Assembly: GCA_024508725.1 (NCBI GenBank)
Contig: JANINS010000003.1
Coordinates: 1-64,000 of the forward strand
Direction: 5' to 3'
Source of the DNA: Chitinophagaceae bacterium
Lineage (GTDB): Bacteria > Bacteroidota > Bacteroidia > Chitinophagales > Chitinophagaceae
Length of the DNA stretch: 64,000 nt
Below, piece after piece: positions 9,945 through 18,576 of this stretch. The notes beneath the pieces are model-generated. The model was given only the letters and a program-made list of their open reading frames with translations. It ran no database searches and was not told the origin of the DNA. Each line of letters starts with the position of its first letter. Position 1 is the first letter of the stretch. The position numbers and the translations under genes were made by a program.

Positions 9945-10832
9945 TTAAATTGCTACAAACGTGAACTGCCATGTTGCCCAACCGTAATCAAGTTTCAATA
10001 CCATTCTGGTTTGTGTAATGGATACGATTTGATATGTAATGCTTGCCTGGGGTGTTAAGACTGCTGCATCAGGAGGATTCGCAGCTTTATACAATCCCAT
10101 ATGAGCTCCGGTTCCTATCACTTTAAGTTGATTGTTATTGATCACATCAAACGTGAAAGGTCCACTGGATGTCCATGCCTGGAACTGAGCAGGTATATCA
10201 GTATTAGGATGACAACCGATAGAAGGCATTCCGGCAGGATGAGGATTACCACCTTCGTCATCTACCCAGATATTCCCTTTTGTATCGTAAGTCATTACAT
10301 TACCTGTTTTAGTGAATGTCCACTCATCATCAAACTGGCAAGAACGTGTAGCAACATCGCCAAGGTTGTTTGCCCACCATGTAGCACTATAATCACTTGG
10401 GCCGATCCAAAGAGCTCCAGCTTCAGGTGCCAGTTTCCATTTCTTGGTACTATTACCTGTAAGCATTTTAAAAGGCGTTAATGCTGCAGGATCATCATTG
10501 GCTACATTCACTACCTGTGAAGTTGTATCCATTCCACTTTGGCCATAGGCAAGTAATCTTACACGATAGGAACCTTTATCGGGAAAGTAAACTGTATCTA
10601 CCTGCTTACCCACAGCATAAGTTCCTGTTGCTTTATCCCAGTCGTAACGATAAGTATTGGTTGATGTACTGGTGAGCAGATATTTATTTACTTGTCCTGC
10701 AACCTGTGTTACAGTAAAAGATGCTTTTGGTTTAGGAGCCAGGTCAGCAACATCGTACTTACAGGCTGAAAAGAGGGTTGCCGACAGCAGTACTACGAGA
10801 ACACCCTGGCGAGCTTTTATCATTTGTTTCAT
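9945..10832 (-). CDS. PKD-domain surface lipoprotein (SusE-position glycan-binding protein)
   Basis: 295 residues with a lipobox ATLFSAC (Cys24). Residues about 35-110 form a PKD-like Ig fold (ASFTVTQVAG to SGMDTTSQVVNVAN). The rest is a beta-rich region with many Trp (KKWKLAPEAGALWIG, YSATWWANN, LDYGWATWQFTF). This layout and its place directly after SusD fit the surface glycan-binding proteins that occupy the SusE slot in glucan loci. No catalytic motif is visible. It is 24 bp after the susD-like gene and 3 bp before the GH16 gene. The ligand is presumably beta-glucan (inference). Confidence 0.8.
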   Translation of the reverse strand: MKQMIKARQGVLVVLLSATLFSACKYDVADLAPKPKASFTVTQVAGQVNKYLLTSTSTNTYRYDWDKATGTYAVGKQVDTVYFPDKGSYRVRLLAYGQSGMDTTSQVVNVANDDPAALTPFKMLTGNSTKKWKLAPEAGALWIGPSDYSATWWANNLGDVATRSCQFDDEWTFTKTGNVMTYDTKGNIWVDDEGGNPHPAGMPSIGCHPNTDIPAQFQAWTSSGPFTFDVINNNQLKVIGTGAHMGLYKAANPPDAAVLTPQASITYQIVSITQTRMVLKLDYGWATWQFTFVAI

Positions 10833-10856
10833 AATTGCAGATGTTTTGTTTGATGA

Positions 10857-12368
10857 TTAATAGCCTGGATTTTGAGTGAGTCCACCGGTTTTTACATCAT
10901 AATCAGGAATTGGAAGCAGGTTGTGTTTTGCAGTAAAACCAAGTGTTCCCAATTCTGCAGTTGCCATTCCCCAACGTACGAGATCAGTAAAACGAACACC
11001 TTCAAAGGCAAGTTCTAATTGTCTTTCTTTAACGATGTCGGTAAACAAAGCTGTACCACTTGTTGATATTGGCGCAAGACCAGATCTGCTTCTTACATCG
11101 TTTACATAACCTCTTGCTTTAGGATCATTACCAGATTTATTGAAAGCTTCCGCAGCCATCAGCAATACATCAGCATAACGAATGTGTCTCCAGTTAGTAC
11201 CATAATTCAACTCAGTGATCGGTCCACCGGTTTGCGTATTGAATGATCCATATTTTCTCTGGAAGAAACCTTCATAATCGTATGCTGCAGGATTGCTCCA
11301 GTTACCACCGGCTGCAATTAATTCTGCTGCAGACATAATTGTTTGTTTTCTCCTGTTCACATCACCAGCAGCCTGGAATGCATCCCAGAGTTTTTGTTTT
11401 GGTAAGATGAAACCCCATCCTGCCATAAGAGAATCTGAAGGAGCTTTGGTGTAAAAGTCAGCTCGTGGACCCATCAACTGGATATGGATATTGCTTTCAG
11501 GAGCAGCACCCCAAGGAAAATTACCCCAATCATAAGCTCTCTGGTTAGTATAAGATATTTCAAATACAGACTCTTGTCCAAATTCAAAATTCTGAGAGAA
11601 AGCAGCACCTACTGAAGGAGCTAATGAATATTGGTTTGATGTGATCACCGCTTCAAATTGTGTTGCAGCTTCAGCATACTTCTGTTGATACAATAATGCT
11701 TTGCCCAACAGTGCCTGTGCTGTTCCTTTCGATACTCTGAATTTGTCTGCTGTTGAGTAAACATTTTTTGTTGGCAATACAGCGATGGCTTCGTTCAGAT
11801 CTTTTTCGATCTGTGCATACACTGATGCCTTTGGAGATCTTCCTGTTGATGTATAAGAAGAAGGTGGAATGTCATTCAACACCAAAGGCACATCACCCCA
11901 GAGTGAAACAAGCTCAAAGTAATTGTAAGCTCTCAGCACTTTTGCTTCAGCTATCAAACGCTTACGTAATGCAGTTGCAGGATCAACACGATTGATTACT
12001 TTGTTTGCACGATAGATCGTGAAATAAGACATTCTCCATGCATCCCTTACTTTATCATTTGTTGCATCGAAGTTGAAGTTATCAAGGGTTTGATAGCCTG
12101 GCTGATCACCAGCATCATTACCTCCTGCATTACTTTCATCAGACAATAATGTTTTGATCATGTAAATGCTTGCCCAGTTATTATTGTAGTGGGCCTGCAT
12201 CATATCGTACACACCATATACAGCTTGTGTGGCATCAACATCTGTCTTATAGAAATCCTGTTCAGGATATGCACCCGGCACTTCCTGTTCAAGGAATTTT
12301 TTACATCCGCTGCTTAGCGTAAGAGCGGAGAAACATATAATGGTTGTTTTTATAAATAGATTTTTCAT
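10857..12368 (-). CDS. SusD/RagB family nutrient-binding outer membrane lipoprotein
   Basis: 503 residues with a lipobox LTLSSGC (Cys22). Typical SusD features: KKFLEQEVPGAYPEQDFYKT after the anchor, an alpha-helical TPR-like scaffold (AEAKVLRAYNYFELVSLWGDVPLVL), and a C-terminus with RYADVLLMAAEAFNK and RQLELAFEGVRFTDLVRWG. It acts as the hinged lid on the SusC pore and captures oligosaccharides outside the outer membrane. It follows the SusC gene by 22 bp. The C-terminus ends LTQNPGY, as in many family members. Confidence 0.95.
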   Translation of the reverse strand: MKNLFIKTTIICFSALTLSSGCKKFLEQEVPGAYPEQDFYKTDVDATQAVYGVYDMMQAHYNNNWASIYMIKTLLSDESNAGGNDAGDQPGYQTLDNFNFDATNDKVRDAWRMSYFTIYRANKVINRVDPATALRKRLIAEAKVLRAYNYFELVSLWGDVPLVLNDIPPSSYTSTGRSPKASVYAQIEKDLNEAIAVLPTKNVYSTADKFRVSKGTAQALLGKALLYQQKYAEAATQFEAVITSNQYSLAPSVGAAFSQNFEFGQESVFEISYTNQRAYDWGNFPWGAAPESNIHIQLMGPRADFYTKAPSDSLMAGWGFILPKQKLWDAFQAAGDVNRRKQTIMSAAELIAAGGNWSNPAAYDYEGFFQRKYGSFNTQTGGPITELNYGTNWRHIRYADVLLMAAEAFNKSGNDPKARGYVNDVRSRSGLAPISTSGTALFTDIVKERQLELAFEGVRFTDLVRWGMATAELGTLGFTAKHNLLPIPDYDVKTGGLTQNPGY

Positions 12369-12390
12369 CTTCTTAGGTTTTGATTGTTGG

Positions 12391-15300
12391 TTAGAATGTG
12401 AACGTTAATCCTGCAACAGCTTTCCGTGGAATAGGATATCCGCCACGATCAATACCAATACTGTTTCCACCATTGTTACCTGCTTCAGGATCTACACCAG
12501 GATATTTGGTGAAAGTGAAGAAGTCGTCCAATGAAACATATACTCTTGCATTCTTGAACCTGATCTTACTTGCGAGTGACTTAGGCAAAGTATATCCGAG
12601 TTGTATCTGGCGGATCTTTGTGAATGAGCCATCAAACACCATCAGGTCACTATTATAAGCGTAAGGATTAGACGTGTTCGCAGCAAACCATGAATTCGTA
12701 CTGCCTTCACCTGTCCAACGATTGGCATAAAAGAAATAAGGCTTGTTGGCAGTTGAACGGTCTGTACGATTAAAGCCCATCAATTTTTCATTACCATATT
12801 GTCCCTGTACAAATACAGTAAGATCGAAGTTTCTGTAATTGAGATTTGCACGGAAACCATACATGAAATCAGGATGCGGACTACCGATATTGGTCATATC
12901 AGCAGGAGAAATTTGCTTATCTCCATTAACATCTAAAACGATCGGATCACCAGGTTTTGGTGCATAACCGGTTAAGCCATTTTTACTGATGTAAGAATTG
13001 ATGTCGGCCTGTGATTGGAAGATACCGTCTGTTTTATAACCATTAAAGAACCATATAGGACTGCCCACCTGCATTGCGGTTGCAGACCAACCTGTACCGA
13101 TACCTGCACCATATAATATAGGTGAATTAGGATCGAGATAAGTTACTTCGTTCTTTAGTGTTGTGAAGTTTACGAACAACTCATAACCTAAACTCCTGCT
13201 GCCTGTTGGTTGATTTCTATAACCAAGTTCTATTTCGAGTCCTGAGTTTTCAACGTTACCAGCATTTACTGTTTTTAAAGTATTACCTGCGAACATTGGA
13301 GCGTTACCTCCTGTTAAAAGATCTTTGGTTGTTTTCTTATAGTAATCTAATGTAAGCGTTAACCTGTTCTTCAGGAATGCGAAATCCAAACCGAAATCGA
13401 TCTGCTCACTCGTTTCCCAAGTTAATTGAGGATAAGCCAGGCTAGTAGGTGCTGCACCAACCATTAAACCACCACTTCCATCAGGATATAATAAACCTGC
13501 ACCGATAGAGTTTAACCACTCACCTAAGCCAACACTCGACAAACTACCATTCTGTCCCCAGCTTGCTCTTAATTTACCATAGTTCATAAAGCCGGATCTG
13601 AAGAAATCTTCACTGGAGAAAACCCATCCACCAGAAACGGAAGGGAAAGTACCCCATTGATATTCTGGTGAGAAGAGTGAAGAACCATCTCTTCTTACCG
13701 TTGCAGAAAACAGGTAACGGTTTTTATAGTCATAGTTAACACGGCCATAGAAAGAAGCAAGTGTTCTATTGAATGCAATGCTACCGATACGATCTAATGC
13801 ATCGGGTACAAAATCAGCATAAGAGAACTTATCTTCTTCTTTAAATAAACCAGAATAACTACCTCCCATATGCTGCTCATGTGTTTTTTGAGCAGACACA
13901 CCAGCTAACAAAGTCATATAATGATTGCCAAATCTTCTGGAGTAGTTGGCGAAATTTTCTACCTGCCATGTGAACCAAGTGTTGCTGTAGTCATTACCAT
14001 TTGCAACAGTATTCTGGCTTTCTGATGAAAACCAGAAAGTCGGAGTCCAGCCATGACCTACCTGGAATGCAGCATCAATGCCAAAACGTGATGTGAACTT
14101 CAGATTTTTAATAGCTTCTATCTCAGCAAAAACATTACCTACGATCTTATTCTGAATATTCTCCCCTCTTGCCATATCAATTCTTGCCAGCGGATTACCA
14201 TATTCACCTTTGAGGTAATTAGAGATGCCATAAAGATTACCATTTGCATCAACTCTTAAAGGATAGCCGGCATTGATCGCATTTTGAACGTGTGTTGGTA
14301 AAGCACTTCCAGCAGGATAGATCACAGGAGTAGTAGGATCCATTACTAAAGCACTTGCGAGGATAGAACCAAATTCATCATTCTCAGATATCGCTTTTCT
14401 TCTGTGATGCGAATACACAAGTCTGTTTCCAAAATTCAGCCATGGCTTGATCTTGTTATCAGAGTTGAAACGAACAGTATAACGACTGAATTTTGCTTTA
14501 TCGCCACCTGCAATCCCTTCCTGTGTAAAGATGGTTCCATTAACCAGGTAAGTTGATTTATCGTTTCCGCCACTTAGCGTTAATGAATGATGTTGCTGCG
14601 GTGCAGTTTGCAATACCTCTTTCATCCAGTTGGTGCCTTCTCCTATATTAGCTACATCGGCCATTGTAGGTGCACCTGCAACACCAGCTTCCTGTAAGTA
14701 CTGCTGATACTGCTGAGCATTCATCATTTTAACAAAATCATCTTTTACAGACTGTACACCAAACTGTGCATTATAAGTAATGTCTGAAGTACCTCTTTTT
14801 CCGGTTTTGGTAGTTATGATCACTACACCATTTGCACCTTCAGCACCATAAATGGCAGCTGAAGCCGCATCTTTTAATATCTCAATGGATTCAATTTCTG
14901 ATGGATCAAGTGATTCCATACCACCTGCTCTTATTCCATCTACAATAAAAAGTGGATTATTACTTCTGTTTGAACCGGTACCCCTGATTCTTAAACTCAA
15001 TCCGGCACCTGGCTGACCTGAGTTAGGTAAGATCTGAACACCAGCTGTTCTTCCCTGGATGGCCTGTTCCAGTCGAGTACTGGATACAGTTTGAAGTTGG
15101 TCGGCCTTTACAGAAGAAATCGCACCTGTTACAAGTGCCTTCTTCTGCTGACCATAACCAATCACCACTACCTCACTTAATGACGTAGAGGCATCAGTTA
15201 ATGAAACATTGATGTCTCCGGCCTGGTTAACAACCAATTCTTCATTGGTCATTCCCATGTAAGAGATCACCAGAACTGAACCGGGTTTAGGAACATTGAT

Positions 15301-15489
15301 AGAGAAAACACCGTTTTTGTCTGTAACGGTTGCAGTAGAAGTGCCTTTTACCGAAACTGTGGCAGCTTCAAGAGGCTGATTTGAGGCTTTGGAGGTAACC
15401 TTACCGGTAACCTTAAATGTTTGCGCAAAGCTTGTGGTGCCGAACAGCATAATGCATGACCACACCAGTAGTAGCGTTTTTACTTTCAT
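12391..15489 (-). CDS. SusC/RagA family TonB-dependent glycan importer
   Basis: 1032 residues from the ATG at 15489, where the signal peptide (MKVKTLLLVW to TSFAQ) begins; nine further upstream codons start at a GTG and add nothing exportable. An N-terminal carboxypeptidase-D-like domain (VTGKVTSKASNQPLEAATVSV) is followed by the TonB-box-like stretch SLSEVVVIGYG, the plug (LRIRGTGSNRSNNPLFIVDG, IEILKDAASAAIYGAEGANG) and a 22-strand barrel ending in AVAGLTFTF. It imports glucan oligosaccharides across the outer membrane using TonB energy. It is the first gene of the operon, and its promoter must lie in the divergent region shared with the regulator at 15685. Confidence 0.95.
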   Translation of the reverse strand: MKVKTLLLVWSCIMLFGTTSFAQTFKVTGKVTSKASNQPLEAATVSVKGTSTATVTDKNGVFSINVPKPGSVLVISYMGMTNEELVVNQAGDINVSLTDASTSLSEVVVIGYGQQKKALVTGAISSVKADQLQTVSSTRLEQAIQGRTAGVQILPNSGQPGAGLSLRIRGTGSNRSNNPLFIVDGIRAGGMESLDPSEIESIEILKDAASAAIYGAEGANGVVIITTKTGKRGTSDITYNAQFGVQSVKDDFVKMMNAQQYQQYLQEAGVAGAPTMADVANIGEGTNWMKEVLQTAPQQHHSLTLSGGNDKSTYLVNGTIFTQEGIAGGDKAKFSRYTVRFNSDNKIKPWLNFGNRLVYSHHRRKAISENDEFGSILASALVMDPTTPVIYPAGSALPTHVQNAINAGYPLRVDANGNLYGISNYLKGEYGNPLARIDMARGENIQNKIVGNVFAEIEAIKNLKFTSRFGIDAAFQVGHGWTPTFWFSSESQNTVANGNDYSNTWFTWQVENFANYSRRFGNHYMTLLAGVSAQKTHEQHMGGSYSGLFKEEDKFSYADFVPDALDRIGSIAFNRTLASFYGRVNYDYKNRYLFSATVRRDGSSLFSPEYQWGTFPSVSGGWVFSSEDFFRSGFMNYGKLRASWGQNGSLSSVGLGEWLNSIGAGLLYPDGSGGLMVGAAPTSLAYPQLTWETSEQIDFGLDFAFLKNRLTLTLDYYKKTTKDLLTGGNAPMFAGNTLKTVNAGNVENSGLEIELGYRNQPTGSRSLGYELFVNFTTLKNEVTYLDPNSPILYGAGIGTGWSATAMQVGSPIWFFNGYKTDGIFQSQADINSYISKNGLTGYAPKPGDPIVLDVNGDKQISPADMTNIGSPHPDFMYGFRANLNYRNFDLTVFVQGQYGNEKLMGFNRTDRSTANKPYFFYANRWTGEGSTNSWFAANTSNPYAYNSDLMVFDGSFTKIRQIQLGYTLPKSLASKIRFKNARVYVSLDDFFTFTKYPGVDPEAGNNGGNSIGIDRGGYPIPRKAVAGLTFTF

Positions 15490-15550
15490 ATGCAAGCTAT
15501 TTTTGATTAGACCCACCTTTAGCAGGAAGGCAGGTAAAAGTAGTTCGCAT

Positions 15551-15663
15551 TACTACCAGCATCCTAATTTGGTACTACATCAATACTACATCAATCTCAA
15601 AAAACAATAGAGAAAATCGTATTTTCCGGCTCGTCATTACTACATCATCGTTTTTTACTACCT
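15551..15663. promoter_or_regulatory. Repeated TACTAC motifs between PUL and regulator (candidate operator)
   Basis: TACTACATCA occurs exactly three times, at 15573-15582, 15584-15593 and 15638-15647. The first two are 11 bp apart (one helical turn) and the third lies 54 bp further (about five turns). Two shorter variants TACTACC lie at 15551 and 15656. The cluster fills the short divergent region between the SusC gene and the regulator, where a regulator binding site is expected. That it is bound by the regulator at 15685 is inference. Confidence 0.55.
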
Positions 15664-15684
15664 TTCTCATCGTAATTTGCTGCC

Positions 15685-18570
15685 ATGCGAAAAATCCGGT
15701 ACCTGTGTGTGCTGATGCTTGCCTGTTGTGTTGTACAAGCCCAAAATACGATCGGCTTGCCGGATATCGTGAACTACTCTATCCAGGTAATTAAAGGAGC
15801 CCAGAACCGCCAGATCAGGCAGGATAGAAAGGGAGTTTTATACTTCGCTAACAATGAAGGTGTGCTCACATTCGATGGTGTAAGCTGGAAAGCATATCCT
15901 TTACCCAACCGAAGCATTGTGAGGAGCCTTGAATTTAGCCCGGATGGTAAACTATATGCCGGTGGACAGGATGAATTCGGCTTTTTTAAGCCTTCTGCAA
16001 ACGGACAATTACAGTTTCAATCACTTAAAAACCTGCTGCCTGAGTCGGACAGGTCGTTTACCGACGTTTGGGATATTGTTTTTTATCGTGACGGGCTATT
16101 CTTTCAGACCAGCGACAAGATATTCCTCATCAGTAATAAACATACAACAGTATATAAGAGTATTCACTGGCGATTTATGTCGTTATGGGGCGATAAACTG
16201 GTTGCACAGGATTTTGACAAAGGTTTACTCATGTTCCAGAACGGTATGTGGGTTCCGTTTCTCAGCAATTCCGAGATGCCGAAAGAGGCTTATGCCACAT
16301 CCATCACCCAGGTAAATAAAGACACGGCTTTCATCACAACCCTGAAGCATGGTATATATATATTATGTAACAACCAGGTTACAAAGCTCAGGTCTGGTTT
16401 TGTAGATCAGCTGGCATCGAAGAATATTTCAGGTTCGGCAATGGTGAACGACAGGCATATTGCACTCACCACAAATCTTGGAGGATGCCATATTATAGAT
16501 AAAGCCGGAAACCTGGTAAGAAGTTTTACCAGGAAAGAAGGACTTCAGAACAATAACATCCTGGATATTTTCTTAGACAGGGAGAAAAACCTGTGGCTGG
16601 GCCTGGATAATGGAATTGATTTTATCGCCTACAATAATGCCATCAAACACATTTACCCCGAATACCTGAATGAAGGTTCAGGATATGCATCATACATTCA
16701 TGACAATGAATTGTATATCGGCACATCCAACGGTTTGTATAAGGTTCCCTTATATAACGAAACTGACTTAAGCTATATCAAAGGCAATTTTACACAGGTA
16801 AATAATACGAAGGGACAAGTATGGAATCTTTCTGAAGTAAACGGAAAACTTTTGATGGGCCATCATGAAGGTGGGTTCATGATAGAAAATAATACGGCAA
16901 CACTTATCGACAACAGCTCCGGATTCTGGAACTTTCTTCCATTTGATAATGTGCTTCCATCATCACTCATGGTTACTGGTACATACTATGGTCTCAACTT
17001 TTACAAATACCAGAATGGCAATTTCACCAATGCCAATGTGCATGCTCAATTTGAATCTGCCCGATTTGTAGTGATCGATAACAATCATATATGGGTAGCC
17101 CATCCTTATAAAGGCCTTTACCGCATCGATATAAAAAATGGTGATCCTACAATTAAATATTACACCCCAAAAGAAGGAGTGCAATCCAAGAACGGCAACT
17201 TCATCTTCAAAGTAAAGAATGTACTGGTACTAACAACGGAGAATGGCATTTTTGAATACAACCTGAATGAAGATAAGTTTGAACCATCTCTTTATTACAA
17301 CAAATTGTTTGGAAACAAACAGATCAGGTATCTTAAGGAAGATCAATTAGGCAATGTTTGGTTTGTGTATGAGAAGGTATTGGGCCTTGTAGACAATTCA
17401 ACCAGCCAGCCACAGATCATTTATTTTCCTGAGTTGAGCAACAAGTTCGTTGCCGGTTTTGAACATGTAAATCCGATTGATAAGAACAATGTTTTTATAG
17501 GTGGAGAGAAAGGCTTTTATCACATCAACTATGAACAGTATAAGAAGATAAAAAACCCTTTACAGGTATTTATCACTTCCGTAAATGCGATCAACAACAG
17601 GGATAGTTTATTGTTTGGTGGATACAGCAGATCAGTGAATGAAGCAGTAGCGGCACAAAAAGCTGCAACAAAGATCAGTCATGACTGGAACTCTTTTCAA
17701 TTTGAATTTGCAGCTCCGGCTTACGCTCAATTAGCCAGTATTGAGTATAGTTACCAGTTAGAAGGATTTGACAGCAGATGGTCGGAGTTCTCTAAGAAAA
17801 CAGAAAAAGAATACACCAATCTTGCAGCCGGCACTTATACATTCAAAGTAAAAGCCCGTAACAATTTGGGCAATGAATCTGCGGTTAGCAGTTATACATT
17901 CACTGTATTACCACCATGGTATCAAAGCTGGTTAGCTTATTGCATTTATATTGGAATGTTTGCCTTTGGCGGATATAGGTTATACCGTTACCAGAAAAAG
18001 AAATTCATTCGCCAGCAGCACAGGCATGAAGAAGAACAAAAACGTTTATTGTACCTGCATCAATTGGAAATGGATAAAGCAGAAAAAGAACTGGTGCAGT
18101 TGAGAAATGAAAAGCTGGAAGCAGAGATCAATCACAAGAATACACAACTGGCTTCAACCGCAATGCACCTGGTGCAGAAAGGTGAGCTATTGGGTAAAGT
18201 GAAAGAGCAGATGCAAAAGCTGAAAAAGCAAAGCAATGATGACGACCTGAAGAGCATCATCAAAACATTGAGTGAAGAAGACAGGCTCGATGACCAGTGG
18301 GAACAATTTGCCAGTCACTTCGATACGGTTCACACTGATTTCTTATCGATCATCAAATCGAAATACCCTACCCTCACACCAAACGAACTTAAGTTGTGTG
18401 CTTACCTGCGAATGAACTTAAGCACCAAAGAGATGGCTCAACTGATGAATATTTCAGTAAGAGGAGTTGAGATCAGCCGTTATCGCTTACGCAAGAAACT
18501 GGGGCTTCCAACAGAGATGAATTTATTTGATTTCCTGATGGAAGCAACACAGCAGACACAATCGAAATAG
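15685..18570 (+). CDS. Membrane-spanning propeller/Y_Y_Y/HTH transcriptional regulator of the PUL
   Basis: 961 residues. A signal peptide of about 19 residues (CCVVQAQ) leads into a periplasmic double beta-propeller of two-component-regulator-propeller repeats (about 25-640, for example GVLYFANNEGVLTFDG, LWLGLDNGIDFI). A triple-tyrosine (Y_Y_Y) domain follows (about 665-745, IEYSYQLEGFDSRWSEF). One transmembrane helix (about 750-772) leads to a long cytoplasmic coiled coil (about 775-860). The C-terminus is a LuxR-type HTH (about 895-945, LTPNELKLCAYLRMNLSTKE). No histidine kinase or receiver domain is present, so sensor and DNA-binding output are joined in one chain, as in SusR-type regulators. 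It is divergent from the SusC gene, consistent with glucan-responsive activation of the locus. Confidence 0.9.
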   Translation: MRKIRYLCVLMLACCVVQAQNTIGLPDIVNYSIQVIKGAQNRQIRQDRKGVLYFANNEGVLTFDGVSWKAYPLPNRSIVRSLEFSPDGKLYAGGQDEFGFFKPSANGQLQFQSLKNLLPESDRSFTDVWDIVFYRDGLFFQTSDKIFLISNKHTTVYKSIHWRFMSLWGDKLVAQDFDKGLLMFQNGMWVPFLSNSEMPKEAYATSITQVNKDTAFITTLKHGIYILCNNQVTKLRSGFVDQLASKNISGSAMVNDRHIALTTNLGGCHIIDKAGNLVRSFTRKEGLQNNNILDIFLDREKNLWLGLDNGIDFIAYNNAIKHIYPEYLNEGSGYASYIHDNELYIGTSNGLYKVPLYNETDLSYIKGNFTQVNNTKGQVWNLSEVNGKLLMGHHEGGFMIENNTATLIDNSSGFWNFLPFDNVLPSSLMVTGTYYGLNFYKYQNGNFTNANVHAQFESARFVVIDNNHIWVAHPYKGLYRIDIKNGDPTIKYYTPKEGVQSKNGNFIFKVKNVLVLTTENGIFEYNLNEDKFEPSLYYNKLFGNKQIRYLKEDQLGNVWFVYEKVLGLVDNSTSQPQIIYFPELSNKFVAGFEHVNPIDKNNVFIGGEKGFYHINYEQYKKIKNPLQVFITSVNAINNRDSLLFGGYSRSVNEAVAAQKAATKISHDWNSFQFEFAAPAYAQLASIEYSYQLEGFDSRWSEFSKKTEKEYTNLAAGTYTFKVKARNNLGNESAVSSYTFTVLPPWYQSWLAYCIYIGMFAFGGYRLYRYQKKKFIRQQHRHEEEQKRLLYLHQLEMDKAEKELVQLRNEKLEAEINHKNTQLASTAMHLVQKGELLGKVKEQMQKLKKQSNDDDLKSIIKTLSEEDRLDDQWEQFASHFDTVHTDFLSIIKSKYPTLTPNELKLCAYLRMNLSTKEMAQLMNISVRGVEISRYRLRKKLGLPTEMNLFDFLMEATQQTQSK

Positions 18571-18576
18571 ATTTTT

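Noticed and set aside
15490-15516. GTG-start extension of the SusC gene
   Set aside because: The nine added residues precede a complete signal peptide and are not signal-like.
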